Positions 42,436-51,835 of a DNA stretch of 64,000 nt are shown here, in pieces (positions within the stretch are counted from its first letter, which is position 1; every line of letters starts with the position of its first letter). The translations under genes and the position numbers were made by a program. Source of the DNA: Bacteroidetes bacterium HGW-Bacteroidetes-7 (lineage in GTDB: Bacteria > Bacteroidota > Bacteroidia > Bacteroidales > UBA932); the NCBI GenBank assembly GCA_002842465.1, contig PHDA01000002.1:1-64000 (forward strand), written 5' to 3'. Below the pieces are notes generated by a model, which saw nothing but the letters and a program-made list of their open reading frames with translations, searched no databases and had not been told where the DNA came from.

Positions 42436-43536
42436 TTATCTAAAATATATCCTTAGAATATTATATAACTCGTTTTTTATTATGTTTTTCACTAACAGCT
42501 CTGTAATTGAGATTTTTTGCCCCTGATTTCTTTCAATATATCTTATTATTGATCGTGCCATGTACGAACCTATATAGGGATTTGAAGCTAGTTGTGAGTA
42601 GGTGGCAGTGGTGAGATCGCGTTTTTCAACCTTTGTAGTGTCAACAAAAATATTTCCGGCAAACATCATAAATCTCACAGAGTCAATGCCCGTAATTTCA
42701 GTTAATTGACCGGGATGAACGAATCCCCCCAGCCTTTCACGGTATCTAAGAATCTTTGATGCGTAGTATGGTCCAATTCCCTTAAGTTTAGTAAGATCTG
42801 CTGAATCTGCACCATTCAACTCTAAAAGAAATTCCTCTTCTTTCCATTGTCTTCCAACATTTTGATATATTCCGGCTGATGCAAAATTTGCCTCAGATTG
42901 ATTAAATTCTTTTCCAGACTGTTTTGAATTATTCCCAGAGTGCTTGATATTTTCCGCTGATTGCTTAATAATAATGTAGTCCTGTACCTTTGAATAGAGT
43001 TGGTCGCTTACTGAGTAAATTTTTCTAAAATCCTCTTTGTCTCTGAATACTCCTCCCTTAGATCTGTAATTAATTACAACATTTGCTTGCTTTTCTGTCA
43101 TGCCCAAACGGGTTAGTTCCACTAAGGAGACGGTGTTGGGGTCAAATAGGAAAAGTTCTGCAACAGCTCCATTTGCAGAAGGTTGCATTGAACTTTTGCT
43201 GTTTTTTTCTAATGAATTTAATTTGTTATCAGTTGAATTGTTTTGAGCTGAATTATTGTGAGTTGATCTGTTGTAAGTTGAAGTTTCGTAACTGGGTTTT
43301 GAATCATTTGATAAGCCAGAACCTATATTGTGACTAACTGATCTGTTCTGAGTTGTTTTGAACTGACTTGATCTGACGTTTCCGGACTGCTCTTGATTTT
43401 GGGTTGCTAATGATTTGCCCGAGCTATCACTATTACCCGCAGGCCTAAATAGAAAAATTACTGTCTGTAAAAACAGGATAGTGACAATGAGTACCAGGAC
43501 TCCCGATAACTCCTTTGATGCAATTCTTTTCTTCAT
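42436..43536 (-). CDS. ComEA-like membrane protein with three HhH regions
   Basis: The 366-residue protein has an N-terminal membrane helix (about 11-30), then a low-complexity Asn/Ser/Thr/Gln segment (about 35-120). Three HhH units follow: FDPNTVSLVELTRLG (near 132), LNGADSADLTKLKGIGPYYA (near 232) and a divergent one near 300-366. A second Ser/Gln/Asn-rich linker separates the first two. ComEA-type HhH proteins bind incoming DNA at the inner membrane. Many Bacteroidota carry such a protein, but competence is not proven. An SD-like GGAGGAGG precedes the start. Confidence 0.82.
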   Translation of the reverse strand: MKKRIASKELSGVLVLIVTILFLQTVIFLFRPAGNSDSSGKSLATQNQEQSGNVRSSQFKTTQNRSVSHNIGSGLSNDSKPSYETSTYNRSTHNNSAQNNSTDNKLNSLEKNSKSSMQPSANGAVAELFLFDPNTVSLVELTRLGMTEKQANVVINYRSKGGVFRDKEDFRKIYSVSDQLYSKVQDYIIIKQSAENIKHSGNNSKQSGKEFNQSEANFASAGIYQNVGRQWKEEEFLLELNGADSADLTKLKGIGPYYASKILRYRERLGGFVHPGQLTEITGIDSVRFMMFAGNIFVDTTKVEKRDLTTATYSQLASNPYIGSYMARSIIRYIERNQGQKISITELLVKNIIKNELYNILRIYFR

Positions 43537-43587
43537 CTTTCCTCCTCCTCTTTTGCATTTATTGTTTGAATTTTTAAACTTTAAAAA

Positions 43588-44286
43588 TCACTCCTCCTCC
43601 TGCTGCCTTGACTCTTTTCTTTTTGCAGAGACTACAATTACAATTTCACCCTTGGGTTCATTTGCCGTGTACCAGTTGGCAAGTTCTATAAGTGTACCCC
43701 TCCTGTTCTCTTCGTGAAATTTTGATATCTCTCTTGAGACTGCTGCCTCTCTCTCCCCTCCCAGAAATTCGGCCAGTTGCGAAAGAGTCTTAACCAAACG
43801 GTATGGTGATTCGTAGAATATCATTGTCCTGGGCTCAGCTGCCAGCTCTTTAAGGCGGGGCTGACGTCCCTTTTTCATTGGTAAAAACCCTTCAAAGCAG
43901 AATCTGTCTGCCGGGAACCCTGAGTTTACAAGCGCCGGAACAAATGCTGTTGCACCAGGTAATGTTTCAACCTCAATGCCCCTTTCACGACACTCTCTGA
44001 CAAGCAGAAATCCAGGATCAGAAATACCGGGGGTACCGGCATCACTTATCAGAGCTATATTCATACCTGAAAGAATCTTCTCAACCACCTTCTCAACACT
44101 TTTGTGTTCATTGTATTTATGGTGAGACTCCATATGAACACCAATCTCATACCTCTTCATAAGGGTGCTGCTTGTACGGGTGTCCTCTGCCAAAATAAGG
44201 TCAGCCTCCTTAAGAACCCTGATGGCCCTTAGAGTGATATCTTCGAGATTGCCTATTGGTGTTGGCACTATGAAGAGTTTAGCCAT
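43588..44286 (-). CDS. rsmI: 16S rRNA (cytidine1402-2'-O)-methyltransferase
   Basis: The 232-residue tetrapyrrole-methylase-fold enzyme 2'-O-methylates C1402 in the 30S P site. It has LFIVPTPIGNLEDITLRA, ILAEDTRTSSTLMKRY, ALISDAGTPGISDPG, LPGATAFVPALVNSG and FEGFLPMKKGRQ. This order is diagnostic of RsmI. A strong SD-like AAGGAGGAGG lies 4 bases before the ATG. The first 8 bases overlap the end of the upstream gene. Confidence 0.96.
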   Translation of the reverse strand: MAKLFIVPTPIGNLEDITLRAIRVLKEADLILAEDTRTSSTLMKRYEIGVHMESHHKYNEHKSVEKVVEKILSGMNIALISDAGTPGISDPGFLLVRECRERGIEVETLPGATAFVPALVNSGFPADRFCFEGFLPMKKGRQPRLKELAAEPRTMIFYESPYRLVKTLSQLAEFLGGEREAAVSREISKFHEENRRGTLIELANWYTANEPKGEIVIVVSAKRKESRQQEEE

Positions 44287-45058
44287 TATACCTCCTCCTT
44301 AGAAGCATATAAAAACGATAAACGGCATTTGACTCTTCGTCCCAGTGTGTAAAAGCATTTCTTGTATATTCAAGCGCCTCTTTCATATTGCTCATATCAT
44401 TAAGCCTTTGAAGGCTCAGGCGGTACTGATCTTCATCTCCCTTAAAGAGCTCTCTTATGAAAAATAGTTTATCATTAAGGGTTACCGCATGGTGAATATC
44501 CTCAACCATAGGCCCCGGGATATCTCTCATCCATTCAGGAATTACCGATTTGGCAGCATCGTTAACGGGTTTGAAATCCTCTGAGAAGTCGAATTCTAAC
44601 TCACCGTCTTCAGAATCTTCAGGTAAAGTGTTGTCAACTTCAATAACAAACTGCTCTGTTTCGACTGTTTTAACTGTTTCGACTGTTTTAACTATTTCGA
44701 CTGTCTCAGCTGTCTCAATTGCTTCAAGTGCCTTTTCGGGCTCAAATGATCTCTCAACCTCAACAGTATCATCCGGCTCCAAGGGCATATCAGGTTCATC
44801 AAACGGAATCACCTCAACCAATGGCGCGTTGCCGGAAATGATCTCACTCTCTTTTAAATCCGAGATAAGATGCTTGTAATAAAGCCTCTCCTGCTCTGTT
44901 TTAAGGGTTCGTATCTTCTCTTTAATTAAAGAAGTTGCTATAAAAAGCTCCTCCCATTTGAGAGGAGATACCAGCTCTGTTTCATCTAAAGAATCAATAT
45001 CTTTAACAAGCTGGTCAATTATGATTTTAATTTCTGAAATTTTATTGGGGTTAAGCAT
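44279..45058 (-). CDS. Hypothetical acidic protein with variable 3-residue repeats
   Basis: This 259-residue protein of unknown function has an N-terminal helical region (about 1-70), then an acidic middle (about 80-165) containing seven three-residue repeats of the type V-E-T/V-K-T. A conserved-looking C-terminus follows, with [20 protein letters not shown] and [11 protein letters not shown]. No signal peptide or membrane helix is evident, so it is probably cytosolic. It overlaps rsmI by 8 bases and is divergent from tdk. The C-terminal domain resembles an uncharacterised Bacteroidota family. Confidence 0.8.
   Translation of the reverse strand: MLNPNKISEIKIIIDQLVKDIDSLDETELVSPLKWEELFIATSLIKEKIRTLKTEQERLYYKHLISDLKESEIISGNAPLVEVIPFDEPDMPLEPDDTVEVERSFEPEKALEAIETAETVEIVKTVETVKTVETEQFVIEVDNTLPEDSEDGELEFDFSEDFKPVNDAAKSVIPEWMRDIPGPMVEDIHHAVTLNDKLFFIRELFKGDEDQYRLSLQRLNDMSNMKEALEYTRNAFTHWDEESNAVYRFYMLLRRRYNG
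44657..44719 (-). repeat. Seven 9-bp coding repeats in the hypothetical gene
   Basis: Seven consecutive 9-base units encode Ile-Glu-Thr, Ala-Glu-Thr, Val-Glu-Ile, Val-Lys-Thr, Val-Glu-Thr, Val-Lys-Thr and Val-Glu-Thr. The units alternate GTCGAAACA and GTTAAAACA, giving an 18-base higher-order period that would favour slippage without frameshift. Confidence 0.8.
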
Positions 45059-45069
45059 CTCAACTTTTT

Positions 45070-45077
45070 TATCTTTG
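45070..45077 (+). promoter_or_regulatory. Bacteroidota -7 promoter element for tdk
   Basis: TATCTTTG is an exact TAnnTTTG match, 23 bases before the tdk ATG. It overlaps in space with the divergent element at 45087-45094. Confidence 0.55.
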
Positions 45078-45086
45078 CATCACATA

Positions 45087-45094
45087 CAAAAGTA
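45087..45094 (-). promoter_or_regulatory. Bacteroidota -7 promoter element for the hypothetical gene and rsmI
   Basis: The minus strand reads TACTTTTG, an exact TAnnTTTG match, 28 bases before the ATG at 45058. Its expected -33 area falls inside the first codons of tdk. Confidence 0.5.
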
Positions 45095-45100
45095 ATCAAA

Positions 45101-45682
45101 ATGTTTCTGGAAAATGCAAAAAAAGCCGGCTGGATTGAGGTCATATGCGGCTCTATGTTCTCAGGCAAGACAGAGGAGCTTATAAGGAGACTGAAGAGGG
45201 CCAAATTTGCCAACCTCAGGGTGGAGATTTTCAAACCTATGATTGATGTGCGCTACTCTCTGGAAGAGGTTGTGTCGCATGACTCAAACAGTATAAGATC
45301 TACACCTGTTGACTCTTCTGCAAGTATTCTTCTTTACGCTTCGGATGTTGATGTTGTTGCTATTGATGAGGCCCAGTTTTTTGATCCCGGAATTATTGAT
45401 GTATGCCAGAAACTAGCCGCATCGGGAGTAAGAGTGATTGTTGCCGGGCTTGATATGGATTATCTGGGAAAACCCTTTGGTCCGATGCCCTCTTTGATGG
45501 CAGTTGCCGAGTACGTGACAAAGGTTCATGCGATATGTGTCAGGTGTGGTAATCTTGCTCACCATTCACACAGATTAACAAAAAGCGACAAACTGGTTGT
45601 TCTCGGTGAAAAAGAGAGCTACGAACCAATTTGCCGCCATTGTTTTAATGCCCTTACAGGGCAGCATTCACAAGAGGATTAA
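45101..45682 (+). CDS. tdk: Thymidine kinase (type II, zinc-binding)
   Basis: The 193-residue salvage kinase phosphorylates thymidine. It has the P-loop [14 protein letters not shown] (about residues 19-32), AIDEAQFFD, and the zinc site CVRCGN together with CRHC near the C-terminus. The lasso loop region reads [15 protein letters not shown]. The length fits type II enzymes. It is divergent from the hypothetical-rsmI pair, and its promoter region is shared. Confidence 0.95.
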   Translation: MFLENAKKAGWIEVICGSMFSGKTEELIRRLKRAKFANLRVEIFKPMIDVRYSLEEVVSHDSNSIRSTPVDSSASILLYASDVDVVAIDEAQFFDPGIIDVCQKLAASGVRVIVAGLDMDYLGKPFGPMPSLMAVAEYVTKVHAICVRCGNLAHHSHRLTKSDKLVVLGEKESYEPICRHCFNALTGQHSQED

Positions 45683-45691
45683 CCCACCTTA

Positions 45692-46132
45692 TTACTGTTT
45701 TGGACTCACTATTGCATTGCCGTTAAATATTACGTTTGCTTCAGGATTCTGAGCTCTGTAATTAATTGCAATTGTTTTGTCCTCATTGTAAACCAAGTCA
45801 CCGGTCATATCCATTACACTATTTGCTGTATATGTTCCGGTAAGTTTCACAAGTGAATCAGTTATTTCAGCAATGCCACCGAATTTGAATGTGATAGACT
45901 CGTTGATTGTAATAACTGCTGTAAATGTAGAATCTGCAAGGTATTCAAAGTCAATTGGAGCAGATAACTCCTGAATAACTGTGTTACCGGTTGAATCTGT
46001 AATTGTAATTGCGATGTTGTTGGTACCTGTCCAGTTTCCTACCAGCTTTTCTGATACTGCAACCTCTTTTTTACCGCATGAAACAACAGAAGCGGCAAGG
46101 GCTAAAAATGCGAATAATGATTTGAATTTCAT
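45692..46132 (-). CDS. Hypothetical lipoprotein (lipocalin-like beta-strand protein)
   Basis: The 146-residue protein has a lipoprotein signal peptide (lipobox SVVSC, Cys19). The mature part starts with a linker and then KLVGNWTGTNN, a start often seen in small lipocalin-like Bacteroidota lipoproteins. It consists mainly of predicted beta strands with many Thr/Ile/Val. I do not recognise a named family. It is convergent with tdk, which ends 9 bases away, and has no operon partner. Confidence 0.75.
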   Translation of the reverse strand: MKFKSLFAFLALAASVVSCGKKEVAVSEKLVGNWTGTNNIAITITDSTGNTVIQELSAPIDFEYLADSTFTAVITINESITFKFGGIAEITDSLVKLTGTYTANSVMDMTGDLVYNEDKTIAINYRAQNPEANVIFNGNAIVSPKQ

Positions 46133-46243
46133 TTTGTTAGATTTTATAAATTGTCTGATTTCAGGCTGCTAATGTATAAAGTTTTTCAATATTAAAAACA
46201 AAATTTTAAACAATTTATAACTTTACATCGTAAAATTATAAAA

Positions 46244-47335
46244 ATGAGACATGCCCAGCTTAAAATCAGCAGATCAAAACTTCTACACAACTACAACTTT
46301 TTTCGTTCAAAACTAAAAGCACAAACAAAACTTCTGGTGCTTGTTAAGGCCAATGGTTATGGTGCCGGAGACACAGAGATTGCAAAGCTTTGTGAGGATT
46401 TTGGTGCAGACTATTTTGGAGTAGCACACCCTGTAGAGGGTATTAAACTCAAAAAAGGCGGCATAAAAAAGCCGATTATTGTTCTGACCCCGGGGTTCGG
46501 TTACTTTGGAGAGATAATTGACAACTCTCTTGAACCTAGTTTAATAAATAAAGAGGCTCTCCTTGAGATGGCAGAGGAGCTTAAAAAGAGGGGCATTGAC
46601 AGCTATCCTGTGCATATTAAACTGGATACGGGAATGCAAAGAGTAGGCTTTGAAAAAGAGGCTCTGGGTTCGCTTAACGATATTTTGAAAAAGCATCCTC
46701 AGCTGATGGTTAAATCGGTGTTTTCTCATCTTGCTGCTGCCGATGAATCTAAACACGATGATTTTACTCGCTCTCAGATAAAGAAATTCATGGAGATGTC
46801 TCAGGAGATAATCTCAGATCTGTCATATCCGGTTATGAGACATATTTTAAACTCATCAGGAATTGAGAGATTTACTGATGCTCAGATGGATATGGTCAGG
46901 CTTGGAATAGGTATTTATGGCACAAGCTACGTAGATCAAACAAAGTTAAAGCCAGCAGCCACTTTTGCTGCTCCCGTAATTCAGGTTAAACAGGTTAATG
47001 AGGGTACTGTTGGATATGGAAGACATGGAATTGTTGGAGAGAAAGGCAAAACCATTGCAACTATCCCTGTAGGATATGCCGACGGAGTAAACAGGCACCT
47101 GGGAAGAGGAGTGGTTAGTTTTATGGTCAATGGTAAACTTGCACCAACCATCGGGAACATTTGTATGGATACCCTTATGATTGATGTTACAGGAATTGAT
47201 GTTAGGCCGGGTGATGAGGTAACAATTTTTGGAGATAATCCCCACCCAAGTGTAATCGCGGCGGCTCTTAAAACCATAACCTACGAGGTATTTACCTCTG
47301 TTTCATCACGGGTTGAAAGGGTAATAACAGATTAA
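46244..47335 (+). CDS. alr: Alanine racemase
   Basis: The 363-residue PLP enzyme makes D-alanine for peptidoglycan. It has the PLP lysine motif LVKANGYGAG (Lys35), VHIKLDTGMQRVGF, NSSGIERF and VGYGRHGIVGEKG (second catalytic Tyr), with PVGYADGVNR and ICMDTLMIDVT after it. Many Bacteroidota encode a MurF-Alr fusion; this one is a stand-alone racemase of normal length. Confidence 0.95.
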   Translation: MRHAQLKISRSKLLHNYNFFRSKLKAQTKLLVLVKANGYGAGDTEIAKLCEDFGADYFGVAHPVEGIKLKKGGIKKPIIVLTPGFGYFGEIIDNSLEPSLINKEALLEMAEELKKRGIDSYPVHIKLDTGMQRVGFEKEALGSLNDILKKHPQLMVKSVFSHLAAADESKHDDFTRSQIKKFMEMSQEIISDLSYPVMRHILNSSGIERFTDAQMDMVRLGIGIYGTSYVDQTKLKPAATFAAPVIQVKQVNEGTVGYGRHGIVGEKGKTIATIPVGYADGVNRHLGRGVVSFMVNGKLAPTIGNICMDTLMIDVTGIDVRPGDEVTIFGDNPHPSVIAAALKTITYEVFTSVSSRVERVITD

Positions 47336-47356
47336 TCTTAGGGGAATCTTAGGGGA
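47335..47356 (+). repeat. 11-bp tandem duplication after alr
   Basis: ATCTTAGGGGA occurs twice in direct tandem (47335-47345, 47346-47356), beginning in the alr stop codon region. It lies between the convergent alr and holA genes. I see no hairpin. Confidence 0.7.
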
Positions 47357-47363
47357 ACAAATA

Positions 47364-48407
47364 CTAGTGCATCAATTTGAATATCAACTCAGACAGGAGC
47401 TCACCATCTTCTGCCTCTCCCCTTTGTGAACTTTTGCTCTTTGAGTCATATTTTCTAATAAGAGATATGGCCTCCATGCATTTGATAAGAGGGTAATTTC
47501 TCAAAGCTGTATCATATTCCGGCATAAAATAGGGGTTCACACCAAGGTAGGATGCAAGTTCTCCTTTAGAGGGCTTTGACCCGCCGCTGTTGGATGCATG
47601 ATATTTAAGGAGCCTGCTAAAGTGCATGAAAAGTGCAGACATAGTCAATACCAGAGGATATTGTCTTGGAGAGGCACCAAAATGCTTGACTATCTTGTAT
47701 GCCTTTGCAGAATCTCTGAAAGAAATTGCCTTTGTCAGTTCAAAAACATTGTACTCTCTGCTTATTCCTATATTCTCCTCTATATGAATGCATTCAATTC
47801 TCTTCTCCCCTTTGGGAAGATTTGTTATAAGTTTATCTAGTTCAAGAACCAGCTTTCTTAACTCTGTCCCACAGTGATCAGCCATCAACATTCCAGCTTC
47901 AGGAGAGATTGAATAACCTTTTGATTTAAGGTATCTCTCAATCCAGGGATATACCATATCGTCATACAGTGGATATGATTCGAAAACCATTCCGTTTGCA
48001 ACTGCTGTCTTGTAAAGTGATGTTCTTTTATCAAGCGCTTTGTTTGTAAATGCCAAAACCAGAAGAGTTGTTGGCATTGGTGCCTTAAAGTAGTGCTCGA
48101 GATCATCAAACTTACCCATCATTTGAGCCTCCTTAACAATAACAACCTGTCTTGAAGCGAGCATTGGAAAACGCCTTGCAGCCTCAACAACTTTAGCAGC
48201 TGTTACATCAGAACCATATAGAATAAGCTGATTAAAACCCTTCTCCTCTTCGGTGAGCGCCCTTGCGGCAATCTCTGAGGTTATAATATCTGAATAATAG
48301 GGCTCTTCACCCATTAATACATAAAAGGGTTCGAAGATACCGGATCTTATTTTTTCCAAAATACCTTCGAAGTTTTTTACGCTGCTATCAATCTCTTTCT
48401 TTCCCAT
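47364..48407 (-). CDS. holA: DNA polymerase III subunit delta
   Basis: The 347-residue clamp-loader subunit has FYVLMGEEPYYSDIITSEI near the N-terminus (the beta-clamp-wrench region), a middle domain with MADHCGTELRKLVLELDKL and a C-terminal collar domain with LTKAISFRDSAKAYKI. These match HolA of Bacteroidota. It opens the sliding clamp. The gene is alone on its strand between alr (convergent) and the plus-strand nuclease-like/cca pair (divergent). Confidence 0.92.
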   Translation of the reverse strand: MGKKEIDSSVKNFEGILEKIRSGIFEPFYVLMGEEPYYSDIITSEIAARALTEEEKGFNQLILYGSDVTAAKVVEAARRFPMLASRQVVIVKEAQMMGKFDDLEHYFKAPMPTTLLVLAFTNKALDKRTSLYKTAVANGMVFESYPLYDDMVYPWIERYLKSKGYSISPEAGMLMADHCGTELRKLVLELDKLITNLPKGEKRIECIHIEENIGISREYNVFELTKAISFRDSAKAYKIVKHFGASPRQYPLVLTMSALFMHFSRLLKYHASNSGGSKPSKGELASYLGVNPYFMPEYDTALRNYPLIKCMEAISLIRKYDSKSKSSQRGEAEDGELLSELIFKLMH

Positions 48408-48457
48408 AGTTTAGCAACGGCTAAATTATGCAAAAAGGGTAAACAGAGCAAATTTTA

Positions 48458-48465
48458 TATCTTTG
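48458..48465 (+). promoter_or_regulatory. Bacteroidota -7 promoter element for the HSDR_N-like/cca operon
   Basis: TATCTTTG is an exact TAnnTTTG match, 18 bases before the ATG at 48484. It lies upstream of a longer open frame start at 48463, which favours 48484. Confidence 0.55.
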
Positions 48466-48483
48466 CCTGGTAATTGGGTAGCA

Positions 48484-48888
48484 ATGAAGGATACCATATT
48501 TGATCCGATCAGAAAAAAAAGGGTAGCATATACTCCTGAAGAGGGTGTTAGACAGCAATTAATTGCTCTTTTGTCTGGTCAGTACGGTTATCCCCTCCAT
48601 ATGATGAGCTGTGAATACTCTGTTATAATTAACAAACTGAAATACAGGGGAGATTTGGTTGTTTTTGACAATCAGGCAAGGCCCATTTTACTTGCAGAGT
48701 GTAAAGCACCACACGTGCCGGTAAGGAGAGATACTTTTGAGCAGATACTACGATACAACATGTCCCTTAAGGTTGACTGTCTGCTTGTAACAAACGGAGT
48801 TGATACCTTCTTTGCAAAATTCGACCATGCTGAATCCCGGTATGTTTACCTTGAAAAGATACCACCATATAATGAGCTTCTTAAATAA
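48484..48888 (+). CDS. Stand-alone HSDR_N-type PD-(D/E)xK nuclease-like protein
   Basis: The 134-residue protein matches the N-terminal domain of type I restriction R subunits. It reads [20 protein letters not shown], then [19 protein letters not shown], which is the D...E-x-K active-site pattern of PD-(D/E)xK nucleases. No HsdM, HsdS or helicase is nearby, so it is not part of a restriction system here. Bacteroidota commonly carry this stand-alone protein, and its role is unknown. Its last 17 bases overlap the start of cca, suggesting coupling. Confidence 0.88.
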   Translation: MKDTIFDPIRKKRVAYTPEEGVRQQLIALLSGQYGYPLHMMSCEYSVIINKLKYRGDLVVFDNQARPILLAECKAPHVPVRRDTFEQILRYNMSLKVDCLLVTNGVDTFFAKFDHAESRYVYLEKIPPYNELLK

Positions 48889-50272
48889 AAAGATATTTCA
48901 AATAACCTCTGAGCAGGCAAAAGAGTTAGATGTAAGGGCATACGTCATTGGCGGATATGTCAGAGACACCCTTCTGAAAAGAAAAAGCAAAGATATTGAC
49001 ATTGTTGTCGAAGGAAGCGGAATTGAACTGGCTCAAAGGGTAGCAGATAAATTGGGCGTGAACGTTACTGTTTTCAAAAACTTTGGAACCGCCATGATTA
49101 AGTGGAGGGATATGGAGATAGAGTTTGTAGGAGCCAGAAAAGAGTCCTACCGCTCAAACTCAAGAAACCCCATTGTTGAAAACGGGTCAATAGAAGATGA
49201 CCAGCTTAGAAGAGATTTCACAATTAATGCCCTTGCATTCAGCCTTCAAGAGGAGGATTTCGGAACACTTTCCGACCCTTTTGACGGAGTAGGAGACCTT
49301 GAGCGAAAACTTATACGAACACCCCTCGATCCCGATACCACATACAGTGACGACCCATTAAGAATGCTAAGAGCAATAAGGTTTGCATCGCAGCTTTCTT
49401 TTACAATTGCTCCCGACTCTCTTGAATCTATTAAGAGAAACAGAGAGAGAATTAATATTCTTTCACACGAAAGAGTAACTGAGGAGCTCAATAAAATATT
49501 ACTCTCGCCAAAGCCCTCTGTAGGATTGTATCTTATGGATTCTACAGGACTGCTGGAGTTGATTCTTCCTCATATCGTTAACTTAAAGGGAGTTGAGACG
49601 CAAGACGGGAAAGGCCATAAAGATAATTTTTCTCATACCCTGCAGGTTCTTGATAATTTAGCTCATACCAGCGACGATTTGTGGCTCAGGTGGGCAGCAC
49701 TTTTACATGACATTGCCAAGCCCGTCACCAAAAAGTATGAACCAGGTATTGGATGGACCTTTCACGGACATGACCACATTGGATCAAAAATGGTTGCTAA
49801 GATATTTAAGCAGCTTAAGATGCCGCTTAATGAAAAGATGAAGTTTGTTCAAAAGATGGTAGCACTTCATTTGCGCCCCATTGCGCTTGTTCAGGATGAG
49901 GTTGGTGACTCAGCTGTCAGAAGACTTCTATTTGATGCCGGAGACGACATTGACGATCTTATGAGACTGTGCGAAGCAGACATTACATCAAAAAATGAAG
50001 GCACGGTTAAAAAACACAAAAGTAACTTCCTTTCTGTTCGTGAAAAACTAATTGAGGTAGAGGCTAAGGATGCGATGAGGAACTTTGTAAACCCCATAAC
50101 AGGAGAGATCATTATGGAGAGTTATGGAATTCCTCCCGGAAGAGAGGTTGGGATAATTAAGGAGTTTATTAAAAACGCAATTCTTGACGGTGTAATTGGC
50201 AATGATCTGGAAGAGGCTATGCAGTTAATGGAAAAAAAGGCCACAGAATTGGGCCTTTTTAAAAAAACATAA
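48872..50272 (+). CDS. cca: CCA-adding tRNA nucleotidyltransferase with HD domain
   Basis: The 466-residue protein starts at ATG 48872. The nucleotidyltransferase head has [12 protein letters not shown] and DIDIVVEG (D-x-D catalytic), then [11 protein letters not shown], and the neck motif [18 protein letters not shown]-terminal HD domain follows with LLHDIAKP and [11 protein letters not shown]. It adds or repairs the 3' CCA end of tRNA. The open frame reaches 48800, but that would overlap the preceding gene by 89 bases. An intrinsic terminator lies in its final codons. Confidence 0.95.
   Translation: MSFLNKKIFQITSEQAKELDVRAYVIGGYVRDTLLKRKSKDIDIVVEGSGIELAQRVADKLGVNVTVFKNFGTAMIKWRDMEIEFVGARKESYRSNSRNPIVENGSIEDDQLRRDFTINALAFSLQEEDFGTLSDPFDGVGDLERKLIRTPLDPDTTYSDDPLRMLRAIRFASQLSFTIAPDSLESIKRNRERINILSHERVTEELNKILLSPKPSVGLYLMDSTGLLELILPHIVNLKGVETQDGKGHKDNFSHTLQVLDNLAHTSDDLWLRWAALLHDIAKPVTKKYEPGIGWTFHGHDHIGSKMVAKIFKQLKMPLNEKMKFVQKMVALHLRPIALVQDEVGDSAVRRLLFDAGDDIDDLMRLCEADITSKNEGTVKKHKSNFLSVREKLIEVEAKDAMRNFVNPITGEIIMESYGIPPGREVGIIKEFIKNAILDGVIGNDLEEAMQLMEKKATELGLFKKT
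50234..50260 (+). terminator. Intrinsic terminator inside the 3' end of cca
   Basis: A perfect 9-bp stem (AAAAAGGCC with GGCCTTTTT) and a 9-base loop lie entirely within the coding sequence and end 12 bases before the cca stop. A T5 run is part of the stem. A transcript stopped here would lack a stop codon. Confidence 0.6.
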
Positions 50273-50307
50273 ACTTAACCTAATTAAAGAAAACTGCTTC
50301 CCTCTTT

Positions 50308-51810
50308 TTAATACGCTGTATTTTGAGGGTCAAAATTACTCCACTTGGCTGTCCAGTTGTCTGTCGCTGCATCACTTCTGAAAGCACCAATAAATGTTAC
50401 ATTATTGAAAAATGAATCCGATACCTTTGTGTCGGTGAACAATCCCGTTTTATTAAGAGCAGGGCTTCCTGCCATTGGTGCCCAATTTGCTCCTGATACC
50501 AGAGAATTTGGCTGCTTTAGCATTACTGCACTCAAAGTTGTAAGAAGCTGGTTGTTGTTTGCGGTTTGCTTGAAGAATGTTGACGAGAATGATTCAGGGG
50601 CACTCTTTATAAATACTGTGGCATCTGTAGAGAGTGAATCTTTGAAAGAACCATCTTTATCGCTTCCCGGAATTGTCATGGCTGCAAAAATATTATTTTT
50701 TAGTCTAAGGTTACCTGCTGTAGCTGCCTCCTGAGTCTGCGATCCTTTATCATTGCAAATTGCAAGACCTACAGGGAATCCCACTGCGATAGAGTTGTAA
50801 AGGCTTAGATTTGACCCACGTCTGATTTGTATTGCTGCCTGAAACTGACCAAGCTTTGATCCGTTATTTGGGTTGTAAACGCCTCCATCAATATAAGCCG
50901 AAGTGTTTACAAATGCAGGGTCTTGTCCAACCGGGCCGACAATTGTAATATTTGAAAATACCGGAGCGGTAACAGGCTGTTGATTAGGAGCGTCTGCGTT
51001 GTTATCAGATTCAAAACCATTTGACCTTGAAACGTCGGCAATTTTTGGATTTCTAACAATAAGACCAAACTGAATTTTTCCTGTAAAGCCTGCATCTGTA
51101 TCAAAATCATCATCCCATGCGTGGTAAGAGATAAGGTATTTTGAATTTACTGAACCACCAAACCACTCAAAAGCATCATCATTAGAGTAAGATACCTGAA
51201 CATACTCTATTTTGGTTCCACTACCAACGGATCCCATGGTAAGACCGTTAATCTCCTGGTCTGTTTTAAACGGATAACCTGCAAACTCAATTCTCACATA
51301 GGATAGGACTCCTGAGTTATCATTATCGTTATTTCCACCATGTTTCGACCTTGGACCACCTTCGATAATCATCTCCGTTTTATTATTTTTTGCTTTACCG
51401 CAAATAACCACTCCTCCCCAGTCTCCCGGTTTTCTTGAACCTACCGGCTGATTTGAAGTAAAGACTATTGGTTCGTCAGCTGTTCCCTGGGCATATATCT
51501 TACCGCCTGTCTCAACTATAAGTGCAGCTTTGGTGTCTTTGTCTCCTTTGATAATTGTACCGGGCTCAATGGTAAGCGTAGCACCATCGGCTATATAAAC
51601 CCAACCCTTTAAAACATATTTTCCCTTTTTGATAATATGGGTACCCTTTATCTCAAACTCCTGAGATCCATTACCTATAACATTGCCTTCAAATACTATC
51701 TGCTCCTCTTCAATAGGATCAGGCTTGGGGTCATCTTTCTGACATGAAAGTGCAGCAGTCATAGTTACTGCCAAAGCAGTGATGAACATGAGTAATTTTT
51801 TGGTTTTCAT
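50308..51810 (-). CDS. Surface lipoprotein with parallel beta-helix features, TonB-receptor partner
   Basis: The 500-residue protein has a lipoprotein signal (lipobox AALSC, Cys23). An acidic linker follows (about 25-40). The body is rich in short strands with turns such as LTIEPGTIIKG, GDWGGVVICG and EWFGGSVNSKYL, as in right-handed beta-helix proteins. The N-G-x-x-x-D repeat character is clear, but I see no catalytic motif. It follows the TonB-dependent receptor by 25 bases on the same strand, in the position of a SusD-type partner but without SusD similarity. It is probably exposed at the surface. Confidence 0.82.
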   Translation of the reverse strand: MKTKKLLMFITALAVTMTAALSCQKDDPKPDPIEEEQIVFEGNVIGNGSQEFEIKGTHIIKKGKYVLKGWVYIADGATLTIEPGTIIKGDKDTKAALIVETGGKIYAQGTADEPIVFTSNQPVGSRKPGDWGGVVICGKAKNNKTEMIIEGGPRSKHGGNNDNDNSGVLSYVRIEFAGYPFKTDQEINGLTMGSVGSGTKIEYVQVSYSNDDAFEWFGGSVNSKYLISYHAWDDDFDTDAGFTGKIQFGLIVRNPKIADVSRSNGFESDNNADAPNQQPVTAPVFSNITIVGPVGQDPAFVNTSAYIDGGVYNPNNGSKLGQFQAAIQIRRGSNLSLYNSIAVGFPVGLAICNDKGSQTQEAATAGNLRLKNNIFAAMTIPGSDKDGSFKDSLSTDATVFIKSAPESFSSTFFKQTANNNQLLTTLSAVMLKQPNSLVSGANWAPMAGSPALNKTGLFTDTKVSDSFFNNVTFIGAFRSDAATDNWTAKWSNFDPQNTAY

Positions 51811-51835
51811 ATTGATTTATTTTGTTGATTGGTTT

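Noticed and set aside
48484-48888. Remnant of a type I restriction system
   Set aside because: No hsdM, hsdS or helicase sequence is present, and the small protein looks complete and overlaps cca.
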